Of a DNA stretch of 64,000 nucleotides, positions 17,913 through 26,073 are shown piece by piece. The notes beneath the pieces are model-generated. The model searched no databases, was not told where the DNA came from, and worked only from the letters and a program-made list of their open reading frames with translations. A program made the position numbers and the translations under genes. Origin of the DNA: Shewanella avicenniae. Lineage in GTDB: Bacteria > Pseudomonadota > Gammaproteobacteria > Enterobacterales > Shewanellaceae. Location: positions 248,001 through 312,000 of the forward strand of contig NZ_CP071503.1 in NCBI RefSeq assembly GCF_017354945.1, written 5' to 3'. Each line of letters opens with the position of its first letter. Positions within the stretch are counted from its first letter, which is position 1.

Positions 17913-18482
17913 ATGACACAGCAATTTAAAGCAGGGTTATTGGCACTGATGACTGCAAGCAGTTTATGGGCTGCAGCCGCGATTGCGGCACCTGAAGATG
18001 ATGCACCTGCGGTGCCTTGTCAATGCCCACAGATGCAAGGACAAGGCTTTCATAAAGGCATGATGGGCAAAGGCTTTGACGGCGACGCCTATCGTGATCA
18101 GCACTTCAAAGGCCAGCACTTTAACGGCCCACACGGTATGCGCGGTGAAGGCCGTGGTGATTTTATGTCGCTGCGTGGCATCGAGTTGACCGACGAACAG
18201 CAAGCGGCGATCAGTAAACTCAAAGACGCCCACTTTGCCAAAATGAGCGAAGAGCGCAGCAAGCAACGTGACGCGATGCAAGCGCTGATGGCGGAGAAAA
18301 CCTTTGATGAAGCCAAGGCGAAAAAACTGCTGGTGGCACGCGATAAGCAGCGTGAAGCGCATCAGCTGGAGCGGATGAAATTACGCCATGACGTGCTGCA
18401 ACTGTTAACTGACGAACAGAAACAACAAATGCAGCAATGTTCGCAGGTGAAACGTGGACCAAAAGCGGCACAAAAACCATAA
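17913..18482 (+). CDS. cpxP: Spy/CpxP-family periplasmic chaperone
   Basis: A 189-residue periplasmic protein with an Ala-rich signal peptide (cleavage near residue 25) and two LTxxQ motifs (LTDEQQAA and LTDEQKQQ) that define the Spy/CpxP family. These form cradle-shaped, ATP-independent chaperones; CpxP also damps CpxA. An N-terminal His/Gly/Met-rich insert of about 40 residues before the first motif contains many His and Met and could bind metal ions. Start at ATG 17913 is fixed by AAGGAG (17901-17906). The divergent cpxRA and the CpxR box upstream favour the CpxP role over a generic Spy. Confidence 0.85.
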   Translation: MTQQFKAGLLALMTASSLWAAAAIAAPEDDAPAVPCQCPQMQGQGFHKGMMGKGFDGDAYRDQHFKGQHFNGPHGMRGEGRGDFMSLRGIELTDEQQAAISKLKDAHFAKMSEERSKQRDAMQALMAEKTFDEAKAKKLLVARDKQREAHQLERMKLRHDVLQLLTDEQKQQMQQCSQVKRGPKAAQKP

Positions 18483-18528
18483 TATTTGTTAACATGTCGA
18501 GCATTGATGTAACGAGAGAGCGTTCGAC

Positions 18529-19422
18529 GTGCCACAGAAAGATTATGCGTTTTGGGTGAAGCTCGCCAGCCGAGCCGCAGTTGCAACAGCATCAACGCTG
18601 ATTGTCATTAAATTAGCGGCTTGGCTGTGGTCAGGTTCGGCCAGTATGTTGGCGTCAGTGACTGATTCGGTTGCTGATGTGATGGCATCTTTGGTGAACT
18701 TTTTTGCGGTGCGCTATGCCTTAGTTCCGGCCGATGATGACCATCGCTATGGTCATGGTAAAGCAGAGCATCTAGCCTCGTTGGCGCAAGCGGCGTTTAT
18801 TCTGGGAAGTGCCTTTTTCCTGTTGCTGCACGGCGGTGATCGCCTGTTAGTGCCTGAGCCAGTACAGCATGCCACCGTGGGGATTGTCGTCTCGATAGTC
18901 GCTATCGTGCTAACGCTAGCGTTGGTTATGGTGCAGAAAAAGGCGCTGGATGCGACCGATAGCAGCGTGGTGGAAGCGGATTCGCTGCACTATAAGTCAG
19001 ATCTGTTTTTAAACGCCGCAGTGCTGTTTGCGCTGGTGTTGGCGGGTTATGGCTTATGGTGGGCTGATGGCCTGTTTGCGATTTTGATTGCGCTGTACAT
19101 CGGTTACCAAGCGGTTGATTTGGGCTATCGCTCGATACAAGCCTTGCTTGACCGAGAGCTCGACGAAGCAACGCGGCAGCAGATTATCGATATTGCCACT
19201 GAGTGCGAGCAAGTTTACGGCGTGCATGATCTGAGGACTCGTCAGTCAGGGCAAACCCTGTTTATTCAGCTCCATTTGGAACTCAATGGCGATCTGCCCC
19301 TGAGACAAGCGCACCGAATCGCAGTTGACGCTGAAAATCGTATTGCCAAGGCATTTCCGCATGCGGAGGTGATTATTCACCAAGATCCTGAAGATGAAGT
19401 GCCAGCAACTGCGACAGCTTGA
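18529..19422 (+). CDS. fieF: Cation diffusion facilitator, FieF-type Fe/Zn efflux
   Basis: A 297-residue cation diffusion facilitator. Six membrane helices carry the transport site: Asp46 and Asp50 in helix 2 ('SVTDSVAD'), and His154 and Asp158 in helix 5 ('LHYKSD'), the DD-HD set of the FieF/YiiP subfamily that exports Fe2+ and Zn2+ by proton antiport. The C-terminal cytoplasmic domain ('VHDLRTRQSGQTLFIQLHLEL') is the metal-sensing dimer domain. The gene begins with GTG at 18529, 46 bases after the Spy/CpxP gene, so it may be co-transcribed with it in the Cpx regulon. A terminator follows. Confidence 0.92.
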   Translation: MPQKDYAFWVKLASRAAVATASTLIVIKLAAWLWSGSASMLASVTDSVADVMASLVNFFAVRYALVPADDDHRYGHGKAEHLASLAQAAFILGSAFFLLLHGGDRLLVPEPVQHATVGIVVSIVAIVLTLALVMVQKKALDATDSSVVEADSLHYKSDLFLNAAVLFALVLAGYGLWWADGLFAILIALYIGYQAVDLGYRSIQALLDRELDEATRQQIIDIATECEQVYGVHDLRTRQSGQTLFIQLHLELNGDLPLRQAHRIAVDAENRIAKAFPHAEVIIHQDPEDEVPATATA

Positions 19423-19442
19423 GCAGGTTTACGCCAAATAAC

Positions 19443-19469
19443 AAAGGGATGCCATTGAGCATCCCTTTT
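19443..19469. terminator. Bidirectional terminator between fieF and ntrC
   Basis: AAAGGGATGC (19443-19452), loop CATTGA, GCATCCCTTT (19459-19468) then T. A 10-bp stem with A-run on one side and T-run on the other, placed between the converging fieF and ntrC genes. Confidence 0.85.
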
Positions 19470-19496
19470 GCTGTTAGACGTTTGAGCGCCGCAGGC

Positions 19497-20900
19497 TTAA
19501 TCCATCGATAACTCTTTCAATTTACGCGTGAGCGTGTTGCGCCCCCAACCCAAACGTTTGGCCGCTTCCTGCTTGTGGCCTTGGGTATGTTCAAGGGCGG
19601 TTTCCAACAAGATGCGCTCAAACGCTGGTTGGATTTCCGTCAGCAGGTTACTTTCGCCCAACGACAAACGCTGATCGAGCCACAAGCGTAGCGCACTTTG
19701 CCAATCCAAGCTGTTGTTGCCTGCCACCGCAGGTGTGCTTGGCTCTTTAAACAACTCAGGGGGGAGGTCTTGCGGCAAAATCTCTTGCCCTGAAGCCATG
19801 ACCGTCAACCAACGACAGGTGTTTTCTAACTGGCGTACGTTGCCGGGCCACGGCAGTTGCTGCAGTTTCACCGCAGTTTCTTTGGTCAGCACTTTGGCTT
19901 CTACACCAATCTCTTTGGCCGCAGATGCCAAAAAGTGGCGCACCAACTGGGGAATATCTTCACGGCGTTGCGACAACGGTGGCAAGTGGATGCGAATCAC
20001 GTTGAGACGATGGAATAAGTCTTCTCGGAATTGGCCTTTTTGCACCAGTGTTTCTAAATCTTGGTGCGTCGCGGCAATGATCCTTACATCGACCCGCACG
20101 GGCAGATGACCGCCTACCCGATAAAATTGACCATCGGCCAACACCCGCAGTAAACGGGTTTGCACGTCGAGCGGCATATCGCCGATTTCGTCCAAAAATA
20201 GCGTGCCACCGTTGGCTTGTTCGAACCGCCCTTGGCGCACGTTGGCGGCACCGGTAAACGCGCCTTTTTCGTGGCCGAATAGCTCAGATTCAATCAAATC
20301 TTTTGGAATTGCCGCCATGTTCAAGGCGATAAATGGCTGCTCGCGGCGCGGGCTGTGTTTATGTAATGCACCGGCAACCAACTCTTTACCCGTACCGGAT
20401 TGGCCGTTGATCAGCACACTGATTGACGAGCGTGACAGACGACCAATGGCGCGAAACACCTCTTGCATTGCTGGCGCTTCACCAATGATTTCAGGAGCTT
20501 TAACCTGAGATTCATCAATTTTGGGAGAATGTTCAGTTGCATGAGTCAAGGCGCGATCGACTAAGGTTATCGCTTCATCAATATCAAACGGTTTAGGCAG
20601 GTACTCAAATGCACCAGCCTGATAAGCACTGACGGCGCTGTCGAGATCTGAATGTGCCGTCATGATAATCACTGGAATATGCGGGAAATGGCTATTAATG
20701 CGTTCCAGTAAGGTCAAGCCATCGGTGCCCGGCATGCGAATGTCGGACACAATGACGCGCGGTTGTGAAATCTGTAAAGCATCCCAAAGGGATTCTGCTG
20801 CGGCAAAAGTGGCGCAGCTAATTTTGGCGCCTCGTAACGCGCGCTCTAATACCCAACGGATAGAGCTGTCGTCATCGAGAATCCACACTTGTTCACTCAT
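19497..20900 (-). CDS. ntrC: Nitrogen response regulator NtrC (NRI)
   Basis: A 467-residue sigma-54 activator. The receiver domain has Asp53 (VIVSDIRMP). The AAA+ domain carries Walker A 'GQSGTGKE', the sigma-54 contact loop GAFTGA and Walker B 'GGTLFLDEIGDM'. The C-terminal Fis-type helix-turn-helix ends the protein ('KQEAAKRLGWGRNTLTRKLKEL'). Phosphorylated by NtrB under nitrogen limitation, it drives glnA and other genes. It lies 15 bases after ntrB in the same operon. Matching NtrC palindromes occur upstream of ntrB and of glnA. Confidence 0.95.
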   Translation of the reverse strand: MSEQVWILDDDSSIRWVLERALRGAKISCATFAAAESLWDALQISQPRVIVSDIRMPGTDGLTLLERINSHFPHIPVIIMTAHSDLDSAVSAYQAGAFEYLPKPFDIDEAITLVDRALTHATEHSPKIDESQVKAPEIIGEAPAMQEVFRAIGRLSRSSISVLINGQSGTGKELVAGALHKHSPRREQPFIALNMAAIPKDLIESELFGHEKGAFTGAANVRQGRFEQANGGTLFLDEIGDMPLDVQTRLLRVLADGQFYRVGGHLPVRVDVRIIAATHQDLETLVQKGQFREDLFHRLNVIRIHLPPLSQRREDIPQLVRHFLASAAKEIGVEAKVLTKETAVKLQQLPWPGNVRQLENTCRWLTVMASGQEILPQDLPPELFKEPSTPAVAGNNSLDWQSALRLWLDQRLSLGESNLLTEIQPAFERILLETALEHTQGHKQEAAKRLGWGRNTLTRKLKELSMD

Positions 20901-20915
20901 TTTGCTTCCTCTCTG

Positions 20916-21986
20916 TTAGCCCTGTGATGCTTCCTGCTCACGATTAATTGGTAGGGTGATAGTGAATTCGGTATGACCTGGGGCTGAATTGCAATCGATG
21001 CGGCCACCGTGCAAACGCGCGATGTTATGTGCGATCGACAATCCCAAACCATTACCGTCTTTTCTGCCTGTCACCATCGGATAAAACAGGGTGTCCACCA
21101 ATTCTGGCGCAATCCCTGGGCCATCATCGATGATGGATAGCACCAAGGCTAACTTGTGGCGTACGGCGCCGATGGTCACCTGATGTGCGGTACGGGTGCG
21201 GATCAAAATGTCCCCCGAGCTGCGCTGCTCCAGCGCTTGTACCGCGTTTTGCACTATGTTCAATATCGCTTGTTGCATCTGATCTTCATCGATTGGTAGA
21301 TCGGGGATCGACGGATCATAATCCTGCCGCAGATGTATATGGTTCGGCAGGGTTAAATTCAGCAGGTTAATCACCTTCTGAATCACCATATGGATGTTGA
21401 GTACCTTATGTTGCGACGGCTTTTGCGGCCCGAGCAGGCGGTCAACCAAGCTGCGCAACCGATCGGCTTGCTCAATAATTAAGGTGGTAAATTCTTTTAG
21501 CTGCGCATCGGCTAACTCGCGTGAAAGCAATTGCGCAGCCCCGCGTAACCCACCCAGGGGATTTTTAATTTCATGGGCGAGGTTGCGTACCAAAAACTGG
21601 GCTGCTTGCTGTTGCGCATCTAAGGTCAGTTGTTGATGAATACGGCGTTGTTGATCTACCTGACGAAATTCCAAAATACTGCGGGCACCGCGCTCAGTAA
21701 CATCGAGTGGTACCAGGGTTAAATCCACTGTGTGATGCTGCCCATCAAGGGTCATCAGTTGAGTGGTATTCACCGTTAACCCCTGATGCTCTTGAATAGC
21801 ACTGCGCAGCACTTTAGCGTCAATGGCCAAAGACTGAATAAGGTCTGTCAGCGGTTGCTCGATAAGCTTGTGGCTCGACACCCCTAGCAATTGCTCTGCC
21901 GCCGCATTGGCATAGTTTGCTTGAAGATCGCTGTCGATAACCAACACTGCTGTGACCAGATGATTAAGCAGGGTATTAGTGTCCAT
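20916..21986 (-). CDS. ntrB: Nitrogen sensor kinase/phosphatase NtrB (NRII)
   Basis: A 356-residue soluble histidine kinase. A PAS domain (residues ~5-110) is followed by the H-box AHEIKNPLGG (phospho-His138) and an ATPase domain with 'NIVQNAVQAL' and 'DDGPGIAPE'. It phosphorylates or dephosphorylates NtrC according to the PII protein and glutamine level. Start at ATG 21986 has AGGA at proper spacing; the frame runs upstream to 22010, which would place codons inside the NtrC operator. Two overlapping NtrC sites begin only 20 bases upstream, suggesting feedback repression. Confidence 0.94.
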   Translation of the reverse strand: MDTNTLLNHLVTAVLVIDSDLQANYANAAAEQLLGVSSHKLIEQPLTDLIQSLAIDAKVLRSAIQEHQGLTVNTTQLMTLDGQHHTVDLTLVPLDVTERGARSILEFRQVDQQRRIHQQLTLDAQQQAAQFLVRNLAHEIKNPLGGLRGAAQLLSRELADAQLKEFTTLIIEQADRLRSLVDRLLGPQKPSQHKVLNIHMVIQKVINLLNLTLPNHIHLRQDYDPSIPDLPIDEDQMQQAILNIVQNAVQALEQRSSGDILIRTRTAHQVTIGAVRHKLALVLSIIDDGPGIAPELVDTLFYPMVTGRKDGNGLGLSIAHNIARLHGGRIDCNSAPGHTEFTITLPINREQEASQG

Positions 21987-22005
21987 CTGTCGTTCCTGAA
22001 TCAGT

Positions 22006-22035
22006 TGCACCGTAATGGTGCACTAATCTGGTGCA
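22006..22035. promoter_or_regulatory. Two overlapping NtrC sites upstream of ntrB
   Basis: TGCACC-GTAAT-GGTGCA (22006-22022) and TGCACT-AATCT-GGTGCA (22019-22035) share the tetramer TGCA. Each matches the NtrC palindrome TGCACY(N5)GGTGCA. They sit 20-49 bases before the ntrB start, a position that suits repression of the ntrBC promoter, as known for the enterobacterial glnL promoter. Confidence 0.85.
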
Positions 22036-22111
22036 ACCCGCAAGCAGCCTTCTAGCACATATACTTTAGTCGAAATCTATATATGGTATTGATTTTTATA
22101 ATATTAGATTT

Positions 22112-22657
22112 CTATTTTTTTACGCTAGGTGCCGCAAATGCCGGTTTTATCAGTCCAGCTTGGTGCATATAAATGGTAATAGCAGAGCTAGATGCAAGGA
22201 CTTTGCCGTTTTGTTGGATTACCTTAGCTTCAATCTGGTGCTGGCCGCGCTCAATTCCATGCAATTGAAATACGGGACTGGCTTGGGCTTCGGTGGTGGC
22301 AACCCCGTCAATGTAGACTTGCAGGTAATGGCCACTGGCGAGGTTAGGGGATACCGCTACAGACACCACCATCTCGCCAGGATTGCTGCGAATAGTGGCA
22401 TCATGCTCGGGGGAGGTGATTTGCACTTGATACTGGGTGGCTTCCTGCTCTGTTTTGACGCTGGTGTTGCCTAAATTGAGCGGCTTAGCTGGCGGCAGCG
22501 CGACACTGTTTTGGGTCTTTTCATTGAGCTCAACAATTTCAGCATTCGGGTGGGGCTGATCACTAAAGTGTACCTTGCCATCTTTATCCACCCATTTGTA
22601 GATGGCGGCCTGAGCACTGATCGTGATTAATGCCAACATTATCCATAAGTAACGCAT
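22112..22657 (-). CDS. DUF4124-domain exported protein
   Basis: A 181-residue protein with a signal peptide (cleavage after 'ITISAQA') followed directly by the DUF4124 signature 'IYKWVDKDGKVHFSDQP', a short periplasmic motif common in proteobacterial envelope proteins. The rest (about residues 75-165) looks like an Ig-type beta domain with 'YQVQITSPEHDATIRSNPGE', typical of DUF4124 proteins next to ntrBC in related genomes. Role unknown. It lies about 126 bases upstream of the ntrB start on the same strand. Confidence 0.8.
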   Translation of the reverse strand: MRYLWIMLALITISAQAAIYKWVDKDGKVHFSDQPHPNAEIVELNEKTQNSVALPPAKPLNLGNTSVKTEQEATQYQVQITSPEHDATIRSNPGEMVVSVAVSPNLASGHYLQVYIDGVATTEAQASPVFQLHGIERGQHQIEAKVIQQNGKVLASSSAITIYMHQAGLIKPAFAAPSVKK

Positions 22658-22718
22658 TATCGAGCCCCTAGAGCGATAGCAAGTTGTTGTTCAATATAGC
22701 GCAGTTTTTCAGCAGTCC

Positions 22719-23885
22719 CTAGTCTGGCGCGACACTATTGAGCAGGATTTGGCGGCTGATATCGAGACTGATATTTTTGTGCTCACCCAGTGCGGTCATG
22801 CCGCTGCGTTCAAGATTGTCTACCACGGCCTGTAGCTCTGCGGCGCTAATGCCGTAATCCTGCAGATAGGTGCGAATGCCCATCTGTTCAAAGAACGCCC
22901 GCGTGCGTTCAATGGCGGCGTTGACCCGCTGCTGCTCAGTGCCTGTGGTGATCTGCCACACGCGCTCGGCATATTGCAGCAGCTTAGCGTGCTTCTGCTC
23001 GCGGAACATCTGCAACAGCGCTGGCAGGACGATGGCGAGCGTTATCGCATGGTCTAAGCCAAAGATGGCCGTCAGCTCATGGCCGATTTTGTGGGTTGCC
23101 CAATCCTGGGGCACACCGGAGCAAATTAAACCGTTATGGCACAAAGTGCAGGCCAGCATTAGGTTAGCGCGTACATCGTAATTTTCCGGTGTCGCCAAGG
23201 CTTTGGGCCCAGTATCTTTAAGCGTGGTGAGTAAGCTTTCGGCAAAGCGGTCTTGGACATCAGCGTTGACTGGAAAGGTCAGATACTGCTCGCACACATG
23301 AATAAAGGCATCAACCACACCATTGGCCAGTTGCTGCGGCGGTAAGCTGTAGGAGATCTCTGGGTCAAGAATGGCAAATTGTGGAAACACATGCGGATTA
23401 CGAAACGAACGCTTGGCCTGAATACTATAGCGGCTGATCACGCTGCCGTTGTTATTCTCCGAGCTGGTCGCCGGAAAGGTCTGTACCACGCCCACAGGCA
23501 AAGCAGCCTGAATATGCTTACCGTAGGTTTCAAGAATTTCCCAAGGGTCACCGTCATAGCGGGCTGCTGCAGCGACAAATTTCGTACCATCAATCACAGA
23601 ACCTCCGCCGATCGCCAGCAAAAAATCGATGTTATGCTGACGAATAAGCGTGACGGCTGGCATAAGTTGGTCATAGTCAGGATTCGCCTGAATGCCACTG
23701 AATTCATGCAGTTTGCATTGACTTAATATCTGGCGCACTTTAGCCAAGGTGCCATTCCGTTCGGCACTCTGGCCACCGTACATCAGCAGCACTCTGCTGC
23801 TTGGCGCGATCAGTTTACTCAGCTCATTCAGGCTGTCTTTGCCAAATACCAACCGTGTTGGGTTGTAGAATTGAAAGTTGTACAT
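22719..23885 (-). CDS. yqhD: Iron-type alcohol dehydrogenase / aldehyde reductase, YqhD-like
   Basis: A 388-residue group III metal-dependent alcohol dehydrogenase, closely like E. coli YqhD, an NADPH-dependent broad-range aldehyde reductase that detoxifies short-chain aldehydes. Seen: nucleotide-binding 'LLAIGGGSVIDGTKF' and metal ligands Asp and His in 'GVVDAFIHVCEQ', plus two His in 'ATHKIGHELTAIFGLDHA'. The Gly-Gly-Gly-Ser-Val-Ile-Asp segment is shared with YqhD. Start at ATG 23885 is preceded by GGAA and gives the family N-terminus 'MYNFQFYNPTRLVFG'; the open frame extends into the upstream gene. It begins four bases after the FUSC stop, so both are one operon. Confidence 0.9.
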   Translation of the reverse strand: MYNFQFYNPTRLVFGKDSLNELSKLIAPSSRVLLMYGGQSAERNGTLAKVRQILSQCKLHEFSGIQANPDYDQLMPAVTLIRQHNIDFLLAIGGGSVIDGTKFVAAAARYDGDPWEILETYGKHIQAALPVGVVQTFPATSSENNNGSVISRYSIQAKRSFRNPHVFPQFAILDPEISYSLPPQQLANGVVDAFIHVCEQYLTFPVNADVQDRFAESLLTTLKDTGPKALATPENYDVRANLMLACTLCHNGLICSGVPQDWATHKIGHELTAIFGLDHAITLAIVLPALLQMFREQKHAKLLQYAERVWQITTGTEQQRVNAAIERTRAFFEQMGIRTYLQDYGISAAELQAVVDNLERSGMTALGEHKNISLDISRQILLNSVAPD

Positions 23886-23889
23886 ACTG

Positions 23890-25848
23890 CTATTCCGTTG
23901 GGTGTTGACGGCTGTCCGGCTCCTTTGCAAGTGAAAAAGGACGTTGCCAATTTAGCCACTGATAAAGATCGGCAATATCTTGCATCAGCCACTGATGGAG
24001 TTGATCTGTGTCGAGCTGCATCGGCGCAATGATTGACCAATGCGGATGCATCCGCTGTCTGAACAGTGGCATCCACGCGCCCAACTGTTGCGCTGCAGCG
24101 CTGAGATCGCCCCGTTGCTGCTGACGTGCGACAACGACCAGCGTACAGTGAAGTGTCAACCCAAGCCAGAGGAAACTCTGCCAATCGGCTAACTCGCGCT
24201 GCGACATATTCGGTTCGAGGCGCATGTAGCTTACTTCTTGCCCCAGTTGCCGCAGCGCGCGGTGGGCTTGCCAACGTAACGCACGATTGCGTTGTCCTTG
24301 TGCCAATTGTTGCAGCCACTGATGTTCGAGCGTAACAAAGTTGTCGACATAGCTGTCGATCCAGCGCCGTGTCCAACTTGGAATAAACAGGTGCATGGCA
24401 AGGAAGGCGATCAGCGCGCCAGTGAGCGTATCAATGGTGCGGTACAGCGCAATCAAGGGATCCGAAGGCAGTAGCAAGGTAATCGCAAACACCATCAGCA
24501 CGGTCACCCAAAACACGTGGATTTCGTAGCGCGCTTTGTAATAGGTAGCAAATGCCAGAAATACCACAACGCAGGTGGCGGGCAGTAACCAAAATCCAGT
24601 GCCCAAATACCACACCAGCCCCAGCGACACTAGCGAACCAATCAAGGTGCCATAGAGCCGCCCCCAGATCCGCGCTTGCAGTTGGCCGAGGGGGGCAACC
24701 ATCAGCACGATAAAGGCGGTTAAGGTGACCCAAAAGCCTTGCGGCAGTTGCAGAATCTCCACCACCAATTGGCAAATCGCCAAGGTGAACAGGATACGTA
24801 AGCCATGGTGCCATTCCCGTGAGCCTTTCTTTAGCGCTAAGCGCCATTGGCTCATAATGCTTTCGTGATCCGATGGCCAGATTAACGATAGCAGCTGGCG
24901 CCAATCACCATCGAGCGGTTTATCCAGGTCTTGAGCGCGTTGCATCTGCTGCGCGACCGTTTGCAAAATCTGCTGATACTCGGCAATCAGCGGCACTTCT
25001 GGCAGCTCGGTCCCGTCTGCGAGATAAGTGCGCCAGTGCTCGGCAAATTTCAGCAGGTATTGTTGCAGCTGAAATTTGGTCTCATCGCTAGTCATCTGCT
25101 GCACGCGGCCAATCTCTTCCATCGCTTCAATCAGCTGCAGTACAGTGCGTAATTGTTTCGCAATCTGCTCTACTTCTTCCGTATCGGGCATTTCTAGCAG
25201 CCAGTGTGATAACACTGCGATGCTGTCGTCGAGCTGTTCGCGCCTTGCTAAGCGCTGGCCGACATTACTGGCCACCGAGTGATGCAGGATGTCGCTCCAA
25301 TAACCAAAGGCGATTTGCACCTTGCTCAGCAGCTGTTGGCCTTGGCGGACACTGAGCCATGGCCCCGCGATAACGGCAGAGATCATTGCCAGCCAGCTAC
25401 CTACGGCGGTGGACAGTAACACCATTTGCCAGCTACTGTCGCTATCTAGCAGATGTAGCGCACAGATAAGCGAAAAGCCGGCGTTGTAAGTGAGCAGCTG
25501 AATGTAACGGCGTTGGTTAGAACACAGCCCGTACAGCAAACCAATGGCACAAAGCAATGCTACGCCCACTAAGTGGTGATATAGACTGAGTAAGGATAAC
25601 ACCGCGGTAACACAGCATACGGTGGCAGATTTACTGAGCAATTCGAGCCGCTTCGGATAGGCAAGGTTACGCCCTTGCACGCCGACTAACCATGCCGACA
25701 CCATCGCATTAACCCCAGCGGTGGTATTTCCAATAAATGCAAAAAATAGTAGCCCGACCATTATAGGTAGGCCAATGCGCAGTCCTTCTGGCAGATCGGC
25801 GCGATCTGGCAGCCACTGGGCTAAGCGATGAAGTTTTTGTGCAAACAT
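23890..25848 (-). CDS. FUSC-family inner membrane transporter, YccS-like
   Basis: A 652-residue protein with two blocks of membrane helices (about residues 20-170 and 375-510), each followed by a large soluble helical domain. This is the duplicated layout of FUSC proteins (YccS, AaeB; fusaric-acid and aromatic acid efflux). The second block begins 'GLRILFTLAICQLVVEILQL', and 'GFWVTLTAFIVLMVAPLGQL' matches the FUSC core. The frame opens at a TTG (25872); ATG 25848 is taken as start although no good ribosome site is visible for either. Coupling to a YqhD-like reductase downstream suggests toxic carbonyl or aromatic compounds as cargo. Confidence 0.8.
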   Translation of the reverse strand: MFAQKLHRLAQWLPDRADLPEGLRIGLPIMVGLLFFAFIGNTTAGVNAMVSAWLVGVQGRNLAYPKRLELLSKSATVCCVTAVLSLLSLYHHLVGVALLCAIGLLYGLCSNQRRYIQLLTYNAGFSLICALHLLDSDSSWQMVLLSTAVGSWLAMISAVIAGPWLSVRQGQQLLSKVQIAFGYWSDILHHSVASNVGQRLARREQLDDSIAVLSHWLLEMPDTEEVEQIAKQLRTVLQLIEAMEEIGRVQQMTSDETKFQLQQYLLKFAEHWRTYLADGTELPEVPLIAEYQQILQTVAQQMQRAQDLDKPLDGDWRQLLSLIWPSDHESIMSQWRLALKKGSREWHHGLRILFTLAICQLVVEILQLPQGFWVTLTAFIVLMVAPLGQLQARIWGRLYGTLIGSLVSLGLVWYLGTGFWLLPATCVVVFLAFATYYKARYEIHVFWVTVLMVFAITLLLPSDPLIALYRTIDTLTGALIAFLAMHLFIPSWTRRWIDSYVDNFVTLEHQWLQQLAQGQRNRALRWQAHRALRQLGQEVSYMRLEPNMSQRELADWQSFLWLGLTLHCTLVVVARQQQRGDLSAAAQQLGAWMPLFRQRMHPHWSIIAPMQLDTDQLHQWLMQDIADLYQWLNWQRPFSLAKEPDSRQHPTE

Positions 25849-25991
25849 GTAATAGAGATGCTGAGGGCGCAAAAAGTAAGGACCACAATGGTAAGGCCTT
25901 GGCGGTTGCGGAACATTGTCACCACCAAGAAGATTTGAACTTGCTCACAGTTTTTCATTGGCAGAGCTGCCGCTTTTGCCGTTGCAAAAGT

Positions 25992-26025
25992 AGAGCCCCA
26001 GACCTAAATCTGGGGCTCTTTTCTT
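25992..26025. terminator. Terminator after glnA
   Basis: AGAGCCCCAGA (25992-26002), loop CCTAAA, TCTGGGGCTCT (26009-26019): a perfect 11-bp stem. The T-run is best on the plus strand (TTTTCTTTTT); on the minus strand, glnA's direction, the stem is followed by ACTTTTG. It should end glnA transcripts about 55 bases after the stop. Confidence 0.8.
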
Positions 26026-26073
26026 TTTATAGTCACCGGTGGCTTGACTCACCGGCGATTGCAGGGCAATCGA

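Noticed and set aside
23828..24904. Long antisense and alternate-frame ORFs (182 and 157 codons) within the FUSC gene
   Set aside because: They overlap a gene with clear membrane-protein homology and have Arg/Ala-rich compositions typical of shadow frames.
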